The notes under the pieces were generated by a model. It did no database searches. It saw only the letters and a list, made by a program, of their open reading frames with translations, and had not been told where the DNA came from. A DNA stretch of 64,000 nucleotides from Pisaster brevispinus (Eukaryota > Echinodermata > Asteroidea > Forcipulatida > Asteriidae): positions 23,940,527-24,004,526 of the forward strand of contig JAMKCF010000004.1 of the NCBI GenBank assembly GCA_023634235.1. The letters run 5' to 3'. Positions within the stretch are counted from its first letter, which is position 1. The number at the start of each line of letters is the position of its first letter. Positions 1 to 12,040 of the stretch are shown here, piece by piece. The translations under genes were made by a program, and so were the position numbers.

Positions 1-1455
1 TCTCATTTTCAAGTGTCACTGTGCTGGAAATTATTAAAAAGTAAGAAACAGACCTAATTCTTAATTGTTTTTTAGTAAAACAGAATTTGAGAATTGAGAG
101 TAAAGATAATTTAATCACAAAAGAAATCAACAATATCATTAAATTTCAAGAAACAACCTAATCAGTTACATTTGTACTAATTTACTTGTCTGAATAACGC
201 ACAGCTGAAAAACTAATGTGTCATACTGTCACCTCTTTCAGATCGACACATATTTTCGCTCGCCAATTTTGATTTCCGTAAGCCATGAAGCGGGTCCACA
301 GTGACCAGTACCTCTATTCTTAATCCACACTCTGTGCTTTCATCACTATCATGTTGAGATTAAAGTTTCCTGATGATAGTGTCATCGAAATGTTTATAAA
401 AAAAGTATACATTTCGGTATAAATCACTTCTGGACTATTTTACTATTACAATCAAGAGTGTCAACAAAATATAATCCAGGGTCAAAAACTCAAAATGGAA
501 GTTTCATCTGGTAGTGGTATCTCAAATTTCATTCTCCTTTTGTAGATAGACAGATAGACCATGATGCTGTTTTTTAAGTTGGATTGTACGGCATGCTAAT
601 ACAATAACCAATAATTAATAGTGCCTTCTGATAAGTTATAGCGCTCAAATCCAGCGTAATGGGACTAAGAAAATCTAGCGGTGCTAAGTGAACACATTTT
701 GTTGGTTTGTGGACCCACACGTATTCCGTAGGTCATAGGGAATGCTCCATCATTACCGACAGCTTAGCTAAAATTGGGCTGGATGTGTAGCCAAGGATTC
801 AGAGCATGGCTACACAAGTGGGGCTAGTTAGTAGCTCAGTAGTAGTATGACTGCACTTCTTCTAGAAACTATTATGGATGAGCCTTTACAGGGGCCACAC
901 TTTTTGAGCCTCCATGACGCTGTACGTTTTCAAAACGATCATTGAATGAATGATAGTTCAACATTTTCTGGTTTTTAGCCAGCACTAACTTCAATTTCCT
1001 TCCTGCACTACTCACCTAACCCAGTAACTTTCCCAACACACCGTACATAAAATGCATCATTTGTACATTCACTTTCACAATAAAACAATACATCATATAC
1101 AATATACATTACATGTGCACCTTTTTTGCTGAATTAAAAGCAAAACCTGTTTAAAAAAATGAAATTTCTTCTCATTTTTATGAAATAAAACTAAGATGAA
1201 TTTACATATTGAACTTTGAAGGAGTTTGAGACACCTTCTGACACCATCATACAAATAGTTGGAATCTGACAATTCTAGTCAAGATTAGAATGACATGTTC
1301 AGCATGTGTTCAGTGCCGTTTTATAGCTAGCGAAAAATGGCGACATGCAGGAGTTCCCAGTCCTAGTAAAGTAGTATAATCACAAATCAAGCAGAATGTC
1401 ACCCAAAATGAAGCCCTGACCAGTTTTGCATCAACAACATGCAGAAAGACCAGAC
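1..1455. other. Non-coding flank, no gene recognised
   Basis: AT-rich DNA without a convincing gene. The only hint of coding is a good 3' splice site at 240-241 after a pyrimidine tract, followed by a short open stretch to a TGA ending at 304. That could be the last exon of a gene lying to the left, but I recognise no family in it and a second frame is equally open. The rest shows no repeat structure that I could define. Confidence 0.4.
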
Positions 1456-1466
1456 ACACAAAAAGT

Positions 1467-2234
1467 ACTCCTACTACCTAGAACTATTCGGTTCGTTCCG
1501 CTATCGTCTCCCCGACCCTCATAGGTCATCATGTACAAAATCCTATTCGAAACTTTTTCCCCTTCACGTTTATGCACCTGGACTTCTCTTTTGAAAACGG
1601 AGCTAGCCAAAATTAGGCTCTATGTGTTCATTGTTTTCACAGTGAGCTCGGGGTGGGTCCAGAAAATCCACTCCGCAAAAAAAAGGTGCAAAAAATGATA
1701 AATTCCCATCGTTTATTCAGAATCGTCGCCTTCCGATAACAAAAATGGCCGCCGTCGCTTGTATCACTGGTATGCTGCGTGCAACGCTGGTCCACGACAT
1801 GCCTTAAGACGGTATTCAATAGTATTCTGTGCGCAACACTGGTCCACAATAATCAATGGCTTATCTTTTATACGTAAACCGTTGCAACGCGTTGGTTATT
1901 GTGAACCAGCGTTGCGCGCAGCATACCATTGATACAAGCGACGGCGGCCATTTTTGTTATCGGAAGGCGACGATTCCGAATAACGATGGGAATTTATCAT
2001 TTTTTGCACCTTTTTTTTGCGGAGTGGATTTTCTGGACCCACCCCGAGCTCACTGTGAAAACAATGAATACATAGAGCCTAATTTTGGCGAGCTCCGTTA
2101 TCAAAAGAGAAGTCCAGGTGCATAAACGTGAAGGGGAAAAAGTTTCGAATAGGATTTTGTACATGATGACCTATGACATGAGGGTCGGGGAGACGATAGC
2201 GGAACGAACCGAATAGTTCTAGGACTCTAGGAGT
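1467..2234. mobile_element. 768 bp foldback DNA transposon, MULE-like
   Basis: Two arms of about 330 bp (1467-1796 and about 1903-2234) are inverted copies of each other around a centre of roughly 105 bp. The tips read ACTCCTA on both strands and share the block CTAGAACTATTCGG. The element is bounded by a perfect 11 bp direct repeat, ACACAAAAAGT, at 1456-1466 and 2235-2245, which I read as the target-site duplication. Very long inverted ends with a 9-11 bp duplication are typical of Mutator-like non-autonomous elements. No transposase is encoded; the two short open frames are mirror images of the arms. Confidence 0.8.
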
Positions 2235-2245
2235 ACACAAAAAGT

Positions 2246-2899
2246 ACCCCCACAAAGAGTAAAGACAAACGGGTCATCCTTCCATCTTTAAACTTTAAGT
2301 TTAAAATGGCATAACTAACTCCATCGTATTTTAAGCTATGACACTGATTTAAGCACCAATATGAACTTCTCTTAAAACAAGGTTTCCATTGATACTAAAT
2401 TTGTAGAGGTTTGATTTAAAAAAATGCAAATACCACCTACTAACTCCCTAATTTTGATTGTTGAGTACCACACTCCACTGCATGAGGGATGCGTGCATGA
2501 CTGTGATTGTCTGGAGGTAAACAAGTAACAACCGTTGACCTAAAAATTAGGAAGATAAAGTGCACTTGAACTTTGAAGGCCAGACGCGGAATTTTAGCCT
2601 GAAAATAAACCTTCTCACCTATTGTCTTTGTCTGGGCTGGCTGGTTCTTTCCGTATAAACGAGGAGAACAGAGCTTTAATCCGTTTTGCACCGCTCCCAG
2701 CAGCAGAAATCTTTCGCTTCTCCGCCATTTTGAATGATTTCGCTCACCCTAGAGCTGAAGTAAAGAGCGCTGTGATTGGTCTAGATTTTAGAGCATCAAT
2801 ACCTTTGACCAATCGGTAACAGTGATGTAACTTTTAAAAATAGTTTCCGTGTTGGCGTATGACGACGATTCGATACTACTGCTGTCACTGGGAGAGAGG
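2246..2899 (+). promoter_or_regulatory. Likely promoter and 5' UTR of the kelch gene
   Basis: The stretch just before the kelch start has two CCAAT-type boxes facing each other: GATTGGT at 2774-2780 and CCAAT at 2809-2813. A CRE-like TGATGTAA follows, then TGACGACG. No TATA box is evident at a normal distance. The ATG at 2900 has a good context (GAGGATGG). The promoter role is inferred from position and from the paired CCAAT boxes. Confidence 0.4.
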
Positions 2900-5800
2900 A
2901 TGGCTGATGATGCAGGGAAGCTTTTGAGTTGTCCACTCAACGTGGGCAAGGCTGTTTTCTCAGCTAGCTCTGAAAGTAGGTCTTTGAATGTATTTTTTCT
3001 AATATGCTGACTGGGATGTTTGTTTGTTTGTTTTTTTTGTTTTTACAGTAGTCAGTCTTTCATTCCAAAAAGATCACTGAGCGCGCAACCAATCGAAAAA
3101 AGTGATACTTGCGATAATCGTAACCAACCATCCTCCCGACGGTCGCAGGATCGAGGATGATGATGGAGAGGGTTTTACCATCGGCGTAACTAAGGTACTT
3201 TTTAAGGGGGGTGGGCATTGGGGGAGGGGCAGGGGCACAATTTTTCTGGGGGGGGGGGCACTGCTGGCAAGTCAATTATAATTTATAGATTCCATTTGCA
3301 CATTAAAAAAAAGGATCTTGATCTACGTAATGGTGATGATGGGTTCCAAAGGGGGTGGGGCACCCAGGGGGGAGGGCACTAACATCAATTCGGGGGGGCA
3401 CCCGGGGGGGGGGCACTGACATCAATATATATATTTTTTATTTTATTTTATTTTTTTTTTTTTGGGGGGGGGGCATGTGCCCCCCTTAGTTATACACCAC
3501 TGCTGAGGGTTACGATTATTGCAACTTCATGATTGATGAATGAGCATCCCCCAGGCCAGCCCACCCCGTACCACCTGCAAAACAATGACAACAGTACAAA
3601 ACCAGGACAGTAGTTATGTTAAAACATAGGTTTGGAAGTTGGAATAGGGGTGTCGGAAGATTGGGGTGTCGGAAGATTGGGGTGTCGGAACATAGGGATG
3701 TTGGAACATAGGGATGTCGGAACATAGGGGTGTCGGAACATAGGTTGAGTTGTCGGAACAGAGGGGTGTAACCATTCCTGTGTGAACACTATCCTGGGTC
3801 TGCCATGGCCTGCCCATACGCTGTGCACAAGCAATGGGTACAGGAATATAGCCATATTTTGGATCCACCACGGCCCATAAGGGGCATTGTCACACGAGGC
3901 AATTTTTACAGGCAACCAGCTCCAGGCAATCTTCAAGAAGAAAAGGCATTCACAACTGAACTTTCACATATTTCACTTGGGGACCGTAAGACATTGTTTG
4001 AAAAACTACTCATGTGCTACCAAAGTGGTCCTGTGGCATGCACTGCAGTTGCCTGTAAAAGTTGCCTCGTGTGACAAGGCCGTAAGTGTGCACAACAAGC
4101 AATGGGTACAGGAATATGGCCATATTTTGGGTCCACAGCTTTGCCATGTTTGCGGTCTCCATCCCCATACGCTGTGCGCAAGCGTTGGGTACAGGAATAT
4201 GGCCATATCTTGGGTCCACGGCTTCGCAAGCTTTGCGGCTCCATCCCCATACGCTGTGCGCAAGCAATGGGTACAGGAATATGGCCATATCTTGGGTCCA
4301 CGGCTTCGCAATTTTGCGGTCTCCATCCCCATACGCTGTGCGCAAGCGTTGGGTACAGGAATATGACCATATTTTGGGTCCAAGGCAGAGCAACGTTTGC
4401 GGTCTCCATCCCCATACGCTGCACGCGAGCAATGGGTACAGGAATATGACCATATCCCGGATCCACCACGGCCCATAACTGTGCACAAGCAATGGGTACA
4501 GGAATATGGCTAAATCCTGGATCCACCACTGGCCATGTGTTCCAGCCACACAAGCCACCAAAGGGTACAGGGTGTTTTGCTTGCGCACATTTATGGGCCG
4601 TGGTGGACCGTGTTGGACCGTGTTGGACCGTGGTGGACCCGGTATATGGCTGTATTCCTGTTCCCATCGCTTGTGCACAGCGTATGGGGATGGAGACCGC
4701 AATGTTTGCGCTGCCGTGGACCCAAGACATGGCCATATCCCTGTACCCTTCGCTTGCGCACAGCGTATGGGGATGGAGACCGCAATGATCGCGCTGCCGT
4801 GGACCCAAGATATGGCCATATTCCTGTACCCTTCGCTTGTGCGCAGCGTATGGGGATGCAAACCGTAATGTTCGCGGTGCCATGGACCCAAGATATGGCT
4901 ACATTCCTGTACCCATTGCTTGTGCCATCATCGTTGGGAGGATGGAGGGTCACAATTATCGCAACTGTGGTGGAAGGTACTTACAACAACTTCATCTAAT
5001 TTCAAATATAATACTTTATAAATAGCCTATATGTAGCTATGGAATTTACCTTAAAGTTTGTCTATTTATGGTTTACTTTGAAGGCCTACTTCTTGTAGGG
5101 AAAGAGAGGGATATGGGGGGGGGGGTGAGGCAGGCAAGGTTGTAAAATTATGTAAATTGACTGAAGTAAGCCAACTGCATCATCAACCAAGTTAACAAAG
5201 TTAAAGGCAAGGGAAAACTGGTTTATTCTTAAATTCATTCGTATTGTGAAGGTTTGTGGTGATCCCTTGCTAGCAGTTTTTATTCGCTTTTGTTGCAGAC
5301 CAGCCGCTGCCGTACCCAAGAAGTGGACATTGCTCGGCAACGGACGGCATCAACGTTTACATTTATGGAGGCTACCATCCTGAATATCACTTCCCCAAGC
5401 TTCCCGATGATTCAGATGATGAAGATGAAGTTGGGTACAATGAAATATTTAAAGATGTAAGGTGCAAAGTAAATAAATAAATAAATAACATTGGTCACCC
5501 AGTCTGTATGCAAAAAAGCCCCATCGTAGGTCAAATCCACTGGACTTTATCCGTATTTGTCAGGAAGTCCAGCGGATTTTTGGCCCGAGAAGAGAGTGAA
5601 GGAAGTTGTAGCTCATTATGCCAACTGTAAGGGCCATGTCACACGAGGCAATTTACAGGCAACCAGCTCCAGGCAATTATCAAGACGAAAAGGCATTCAC
5701 AACTGAACTTTCACATATTTCACTTGGGGACCGTAAGACAAAAGTGGTCCTGTGGCATGCACTGCAGTTGGTTGCCTCCAAGTTGCCTGTAAAAGTTGCC

Positions 5801-8800
5801 TCGTGTGACAAGGCCCTAACAGTCCCCAGGAGGTTCAGGGGTCTTGATTATCCATCCTTCCAACAGCTCACCAGTCCTTTACTCATACAGAGGCAGAGGT
5901 TCAGGCTCACAGAAGTCAAACTATCCCCTAGTTCTTTAATTGTGGACTTGTGATGTAGAGAGTCTGTGAAATCCTCTGAAAGTGGAACGCCCAGTAGGGT
6001 CTTGGGAAGCCCTTCAGACCAAAGGGAGCCCATATCCCACCTCAGCCATGTACACAAGTTCTCAAGTTTAGTTGTGGTGATGTAAAGAGTCTGTAAATCC
6101 TCTGGAAACCGAACACTCATGATGCCGGCTTCAGAAGGAGAGGGGGGTTGGGTTCATCCTCTAGACTAAAGGGAGACAAATCCCACCAGCCAACTACCCA
6201 AGTCCTCAAAGTTCAGTTGTGGTTGTGTAGAGAGTCTGTAATTCCTCTGAAATACAACAACCAGTAGTTGATTGGGGTGAGGTGGATGGGGGGGGGGGGC
6301 TTCTTCCTCAACTAGGACGACAGGTATAACCCAGGTCCAATAAACTGTTTTGTAAAGAGTCTGTAAATCTGAAATGTAATATCCAGGACTCTTGGATGTT
6401 ATAGCTCAGTAGGTTCAGGGGCTTCATCCTCCTAACCCAGTGAAGACTCTGCAGACCAGAAGGGCTTTTAACTTTCCTGATCGAAAGCCCTGCTACCCAT
6501 TTTCTTTACTGTTTTTTTTACCTGTGTGAAATAAACCTCCTGTTCTGTGTGGATTAATAACCTGTCCAACAAGTTCATTCAACAGAAAATGTCTCTTTCA
6601 TTTTGTCAGATGTGGAGCTTTAACATTGCAACCAAGACATGGAAAGAAGTAAAAACTGCCGGGAGGCCACCCACGGCGGCATGTTCTATGTCAAGTGAGT
6701 GACATTAAAGTGAAATGTCGATCTTCAAAATAAAAAGTTTGCCCTGCTCTGTTTGGTCATTATTTTCCTTAAATCTGCTAGGTGAAGCCAGCAAGCTGAT
6801 GTTGACCACTTGGCAACTAAACTCCCTTCTACCCTTTTTTCAAAAATTTTGAAATTTATCAACCAAAATTAAATTTTATGAACAATTGAAGTTGGTCTGT
6901 TGTAGATTGCACCATTGAGGATTGGCTAAAAACAATTTGTAGGCTTAAAGAATAAGACTTCAATAAGAACCAGATGTTTTTTTTTTATGATTTGACATTC
7001 TTTTTTTGTTATAAAGTGTTGCTTTGTGACCAGATGATGCTTTTGTTTGGTGGGACTGGCTACCCATGGGGTACGAATACCAATGCAGATGTGTTCACCT
7101 TCAACTTGAGTGAGAAATCATGGTCTGTCATGGAGTGCACAGGTAATCAACGCCCCCCTGGAAAGTATGGACAGGTTAGTAACATTCAGAGGGTCATTGT
7201 TGACTGAGCTATCCCAATAATCCAATTGTGTGTTACATTTGAATTGCTTAGTCACAGGTTACGTCTTAAATGTTAATTCCTTACATTATAGAGACAGTTG
7301 GTTTGGCAAGCTTTGGTGTAGCAATTCCTCCAGATGAGCAAACCTTGGGGCCGATGCCACAAAGAGCTAAAAATGATATGAAGTGTGAATCAATCTTCAT
7401 TGTTGAGCAAAGTGTGTGATGTCACAATCAGGGATGTGATAGGCTGTTGAAAAAAACAACCCTGAACTGTGAGGGCAAAGCGTGAAAGCTTGCGAGGGCG
7501 AAAAAAAAGTGCGAGCTGGAAGCCTACTTACATGCATTTATCTTTTGTTGTAAAAGCCCTAATCTGCACTCTGGGGCATTCTATTTGGTTTTATCTTCAT
7601 GTTTTTTATGGTCTTAATTTTAAAAATAAATAAACAAATAAATAAATAAAAAATGGGGGGGGTAAAAAAACAAGCCGGATTGCCGATTAAAAATTGAGAA
7701 AATCACATCCCTACACAATACAAATCACTACAGTAATACTGACAACTCATCTTAAGATGAATCTTTTTTTAGTGCTTTGTGAAACCCAGCCCTGGTACCA
7801 TTGTGCCACACACTGCAATCAATCAGAAATGTAGGCCCTTATTTGTGACCGCAGTCTCTTGCATAACTTTACAAGATCGCCCCACATCATATGGGAAATG
7901 AAAATTTGTACTGGGGCACTTAATTCAAGGGGCATGGTGATGACCATTGGCATGGAGGTAATTGCCCCCATTAAGTATCAGGCCTGTATATTTCTCCAGT
8001 TGATATGAGGTCTTGAAATCCACCAGACTTTCAAGTAAGTAGTTTAGACAACTTCCTCCACTGATGTTGTTGACATTGTTACCTTGCTTGTTTAAAAGAA
8101 CAACTAGCCTTTAGGAAATACATAATGAAAGAAACTAAAAATTAAGGAAAGATTTAAATTTGAATTTCTTGGTGTGCAGAGAATGATTTTGTCCAGCAAT
8201 TTTGCATAGCAACAAACTTAGACTGAGCTTATGATTGATAATATTGAGTAGCAATTGATAATTTTGGGAGTAGCAACTGATACATTTTGTGTAGCAATTT
8301 GCTCTACTAAAGGGAAATCAACTTTTTATTTTATATGTTGACAATAAAGGATATCTTCTTCTTTCAACATCAGGCAATGGTCTTGCAAGATAACATGCTG
8401 TATTTCCACGGAGGCTGTCGGATAATCGACAATCCATTAAATGTTCGTCCGCAAAGAATCCCCTTGTTCGACTCCACTGTTTACTGCCTGGATGCAGGAA
8501 CTAAGATATGGTCACAGCTGGCCACTGGTAGCGAGACCGAATCCGATAGAGAAAAAGGAATGTACAGACACGGTTTAGCTTGGCTTGATGGCAAACTGTA
8601 TCTCATCGGAAGTAGTGACAATAGAGAACAGTTGGACAAAGAATCTCTGGATCAGGTACGTCGTTGATTTCATTGCATCCAGATTGTATTTCAGTGTCCA
8701 ACAAGTATGTCACTACCCACTTGACCACACCCTGGCCCAACGGTCTGGCATACAAAACTCAAAATCTGGGTGGCTGAGTCATCAGGTGTGTGGGGGGGGG

Positions 8801-11189
8801 GTTTGAGTCCTGGTCATGACAATTGGGTCCTTTATGAGAGCAAGACATTAAACTATTTATGCTTCTCATCACCAAGAACTAAATGGGTACCTGCGAGGGT
8901 AGAGATTGTTGATCTGAATGATTGGCAACCTAAGCACCCAAGTGGCTGCCGGTGCTGCATACTCCTAATGAGTTGAGATGGTTTTAGGAATGATTAGACT
9001 TCAATATTTGTGTAATAATGCAAGGCCCTTTGTGTGTCTTACTTGGCTTGAAAAAGCGCATAATAAATACCTGTTTTTATTAACAATACTACTATTTTAT
9101 ATCACTCTTTAGGTTTTGGGTACAGTACATCCATACATGTTTCAGATACAATTATTTACTTCGGAATGGAAGTGCCCTTTGAAAAATGAAAATGGCCTTG
9201 CCCTCTCAAAGATGAAATTCCAGGCTTGTTAGACTTCGACATTCAACATGCCACAGATGTGAAAGTGAAATTTAAAAAAAATTTGTCTGCCAAAAAATAT
9301 CCACCACTGTATCGTTTTTACCCCCAGCTGCATGTATTTCAGCCGCACGCAGATGAAGAGAATCGTTGGACTGTTGAGGCAACAAATCCCTGCCCGGAAG
9401 GAAATTATCCTGCTCCAAGGAAACACCACAGTTGTGTCCAGAGGAAGAATGGTATGTGAAGTTCAAGACCAATTCCTATCTCTTCCACTGTACTTAACAT
9501 TTTTGTGTTTTGTAGATTTCAATGGAATTTGAGGGCGACTACAAAGCTTACAGGGGCTGTGTGGCCACGATCAAAGCAGTGGCTGTACATGGAATTATGA
9601 ACTCTCACCCAGTGACTGCACGTCGTGGAGATTCCGCGCACGCGTGCTGTCAGGTTAGAGTTCGTAATTCCATGTACAGTCACACGCCTGATCGTGACCA
9701 CAGGGTACCCCTTTAACACAGGTGCCACCTATTATTAAAGTTAACTTTATTTTGTTTTACACTCCTTCCAAAATTGTAGAGGTATACATATGCGGGGGTC
9801 ATAATGACAAAGAGATATTTGACGACGTTTGGAGACTGGAGTTACCAAGCTTACAGTGGTTTAAGCTGCCTACCACACTACCCGTTCCAACGTGCTTCCA
9901 CACAGCTGCAATTACACCAGAAACATCTAAGGTTGTTCACTGTTTTAACATAAAGCCATTTGTGAGATAAATAAGAACCCTGGCTTGATTTCATCACAAA
10001 AGGCAATGGTAACTCTTCGGCAGAATCGCATAATTGATTCATTGTGTTTCCATCAGGTTTTTCCATTGTTTGGCCCAAGAATTTGCTTATCATATTTACC
10101 ATAGCAGGTGGTGGGGTTGTTGGCGTAGTGGTATCTTTCCTAGCCGTCCACCTCTAGGACCCTGGTTCGAATCCTGCCAGGGGCACTATGAGGATTGGGT
10201 TTTCAGTCCCTACCTGATTGCGTGGGTTTTCCCTGGAACTTCCTTATTTGTCTTTTCTCCGTGAGGTTCTTGGCTGGTGCAGGGATTAGATTTGCTTTTT
10301 TTGAGAATCCTTGGCTTCACAAACAGCAGTAATAAACAAAAAATTCATAAAATAAATTTGGATCAAGCTCACGTGACGTGAGGCAATTTACAAGAAATAA
10401 GTTCCAGGTATAATCTCAAAGAAGAAAAAGCACTCTCATTTGGGTTTTACATAGTTTTTTATTGGGGATTGTAAGAAAGAAAGTCCTGTGGTATGAAAAA
10501 AGTTCTTTCACTGCGGTCAGTTGCCTTAAAGTTAGCTGTAAAAGTTGCCCTATGTATCAAGGCTTTTTTGGGGTGAAAATCGGGCCCAGAATATGTTGAT
10601 CTCTTTAGCAGATAAACTACATGGTTATGTAGTTGATTTAATGGGTGAAGACCAACAGAAACCTAATACATGGCTGGTAACCGTACATGGATGAGGGAGG
10701 GTTAAAACCCATGAACCAGTCAAGATTCTCTCCAAGTAGTGCGGCTGGCTAGTTCAGTGTTGACTTGTATCCCTATTTATTATGAAATATGGACTAGTGG
10801 ACGAGTGACACATGGACTAGTAAAACAATTCTGGTCCTTCTTGCTACTTACTACAAAGTTATGAGCAAACCCCCCGAGGGGGAATCTTACTTTTGCCAAA
10901 GCTTTCATCAACTTATTAACTAATACAATTTGTTTCTTCTTCACAGATCAAGTGCATGTACATCTTTGGTGGTCTGATATCAGACATTACCAACGCAGAC
11001 TATCGCCAGCGTAAACGCACCAACAATATGTTCCGCATCTGGCTGGACATTCCACCTCTTGCTGATATTGCCTTTAGGACGGTTGTGTCATGTTTGCCCG
11101 ATGTCACCGATGAGACTATCGCTACACTTCGTGAACTGGGAGTTCCATCTGGCAAGCTGGACAAACTGAGGCATGATAAGTGTAGATAA
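2900..11189 (+). CDS. KLHDC10: KLHDC10-like kelch-repeat protein, 8 coding exons
   Basis: Coding exons: 2900-2975, 5299-5456, 6610-6694, 7017-7174, 8374-8655, 9328-9451, 9780-9931, 10947-11189 (stop TAA); 425 residues against about 440 in human KLHDC10. All introns are GT-AG and phases agree. About six kelch blades are seen: RSGHCSATDG...VYIYGG (around 33-49), MMLLFGGT (112-119), NMLYFHGG (166-173), the degenerate LYLIGSS, VYICGGHND (296-304) and MYIFGG (349-354). Characteristic KLHDC10 stretches are HHSCVQRKN, DDVWRLELPSLQWFKLP and the C-terminal FRIWLDIPPLADIAF, which lies where the vertebrate protein carries its Elongin BC/CUL2-binding helices. In vertebrates KLHDC10 is a CRL2 substrate receptor that reads C-terminal glycine degrons; the same role here is inferred. 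An acidic insert, DDSDDEDE, lies in blade 1. The start is the first ATG of exon 1. Confidence 0.92.
3195..3490. repeat. G-rich low-complexity tract in kelch intron 1
   Basis: Runs of 6-10 G recur near 3249, 3364-3372, 3392, 3407 and 3465, mixed with GGGCAC. This is repeated G-run sequence able to form quadruplexes on the + strand and in the intron RNA. No coding content is seen. Confidence 0.7.
3640..3770. repeat. 16 bp minisatellite, about 7 copies
   Basis: The motif TGTCGGAACATAGGGG or a close variant starts at 3651, 3667, 3683, 3699, 3715 and 3731, exactly 16 bp apart, with a last looser copy at 3751. Open frames on the - strand here only translate the repeat (PTPLCSD-like) and are not genes. 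Confidence 0.85.
3800..4945. repeat. 82-83 bp tandem repeats in two opposing blocks
   Basis: Direct copies of a unit with GGGTACAGGAATATGGCCAT and CCCATACGCTGTGCGCAAGC recur with TGGG at 4103, 4186, 4268, 4350, 4433 and 4493 (spacing 83, 82, 82, 83, 60), with one more copy before the inserted transposon at about 3810-3880. From about 4600 to 4930 the same unit appears three or more times as the reverse complement. The centre (about 4595-4650) has a 15 bp sub-repeat, GTGTTGGACC with neighbours. The two blocks can fold into a long hairpin in the first intron of the kelch gene. Overlapping open frames of up to 293 codons in many frames arise from the repeat and are not genes. Confidence 0.9.
3881..4082. 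mobile_element. MITE, PIF/Harbinger-like, copy 1
   Basis: A 202 bp element inserted into the 82 bp array. Its ends are inverted repeats of about 30 bp (GGGGCATTGTCACACGAGGC at the left, the complement of CCTCGTGTGACAAGGCC at the right), followed by inward copies of ACAGGCAAC. It is flanked by TAA on both sides (3878-3880 and 4083-4085). The three-base TAA duplication and GGGCC-type ends suggest PIF/Harbinger. No protein is encoded. Confidence 0.85.
5631..5816. mobile_element. MITE, PIF/Harbinger-like, copy 2
   Basis: A 186 bp copy of the same family in kelch intron 2, with the internal block AACTGAACTTTCACATAT shared with copy 1. The ends read GGGCCATGTCACACGAGGCA and, on the other strand, GGGCCTTGTCACACGAGGCA. 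Perfect TAA duplications lie at 5628-5630 and 5817-5819. Compared with copy 1 it lacks about 30 bp after GACCGTAAGACA and has an extra GGTTGCCTCCAA near the right end. Confidence 0.85.
5825..6480. repeat. Degenerate 125-145 bp tandem repeat in kelch intron 2
   Basis: The phrase TGTA(G/A)AGAGTCTGT recurs near 5954, 6081, 6226 and 6352. Around it the phrases CCTCTGAAA, CCAGTAG, TTCATCCTC and GACTAAAGGGAG recur in the same order. Copies are only moderately similar, so this is an old array. Confidence 0.6.
7344..7796. mobile_element. Old inverted-end transposon remnant in kelch intron 4
   Basis: The left end GGGGCCGATGCCACAAAGAG and the right end AGTGCTTTGTGAAACCCAGC are imperfect inverted copies of the CCAGGGG..TTTCACAAAG terminus also seen at 17894-18040. 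An inner block near 7720-7775 recurs inverted near 46485-46545. A simple A-rich run lies at 7620-7650. Confidence 0.45.
8715..9095 (+). mobile_element. tRNA-Leu-like SINE (family A), kelch intron 5
   Basis: A degenerate tRNA-like head (about 8720-8820, with the B-box remnant GTTTGAGTCCTGGTCATGAC) is followed by the body phrase GCTGCCGGTGCTGCATACTC, then an AT-rich tail with AAAGCGCATAATAAATACC. The body matches the clearer copy at 56360-56705. Confidence 0.7.
10108..10345 (+). mobile_element. tRNA-derived SINE (family B), kelch intron 7
   Basis: The tRNA-like head has an A box TGGCGTAGTGG and an intact B box GGTTCGAATCC at 10164-10174. Behind it are the body phrase GTGGGTTTTCCCTGG and a tail with CTTCACAAACAG and AATAAAC. 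Sister copies lie at 20812-21185, 25520-25745 and 40298-40515. Confidence 0.85.
10362..10565. mobile_element. MITE, PIF/Harbinger-like, copy 3 (decayed)
   Basis: A diverged relative of 3881-4082 in kelch intron 7. GTGAGGCAATTTACA at the left faces GCTGTAAAAGTTGCCCTATG at the right, and the inner phrase GGGGATTGTAAGA corresponds to GGGGACCGTAAGA. The outermost bases are eroded and no TAA duplication is visible. Confidence 0.65.
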
Positions 11190-12040
11190 ATCAAGTCTCT
11201 ACAGTTCAGTTGAAAAACCTGCTATGAATGTTCTTATTGTGCCTAGCACGTTTGCAGGTCTTCCTTTTTTCCAGAGAGAGATATTTTATTGTGTAGAAGC
11301 CTGATCTGAAATCTATTTTGACCAAAGAGTAACAAAAATATGTTATGAAAATTGATTGCTCTGATGATGTACTGTTATACTTGTTTGCAATTTGTATATA
11401 AAGCTAGATGTTATAGATTACCGGATTGTAGTTATCAATTTTATACCCAACTGAAAGTAAAGTTTGAAATCTCATCGAGACTGTTTTAAAGTATGTTTTG
11501 AAAGCAGAGGATTGGAATAGATGGAAATGTGTACCTTCATGACTTATACGAGACGCTTAGAAACCTTCATTCCAATATTGAATTGATTGCATCAGCAGCA
11601 TATGCAAGCATGCAACTTTTCAGCTGCTTAGCTGATTTCCCTTTTTCCCCCTTTAGTAATAGTGCCATAGAAAACTGAAAAGAAAAACCTGAAAAATACT
11701 GAGTAACAAGTAAAAGTGTCCATTTTCTCTCTCTTTATTTTGCAATTATCAAGTTGCATGTCTGCATATGGGTTAACATGTGCATAGTTTTGTTTTAATT
11801 ACATTGTCTTACCGCAGTGTCTGGCTGAAAGCAATACAAGTTTTTGAAATAATGCAAACTTTAAAAAAACTCCATAAAATATATATTATTATGGAAACAG
11901 TTTTTGAAAATGATTTGACATGAACATCAAGCTTATTATTTTTGCGCCAACCGACAACAGTAGTTCCAGTTTTGTTTGAAATAATATGATACCCATTTAA
12001 GTCAACCTCTAACTTTGAAAGTTGATCATGGTAATTCATT

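Noticed and set aside
242..304. Possible last exon of an upstream gene on the + strand
   Set aside because: A good acceptor and a short open frame exist, but two frames are open, the piece is tiny and no family is recognisable.
1637..2125. Two facing short proteins
   Set aside because: They are mirror copies arising from the inverted arms of the foldback element.
4006..4999. Overlapping open frames of 98-293 codons on both strands
   Set aside because: They are translations of the 82 bp repeat in several frames, in mirror image on both strands, with no start context or domain.
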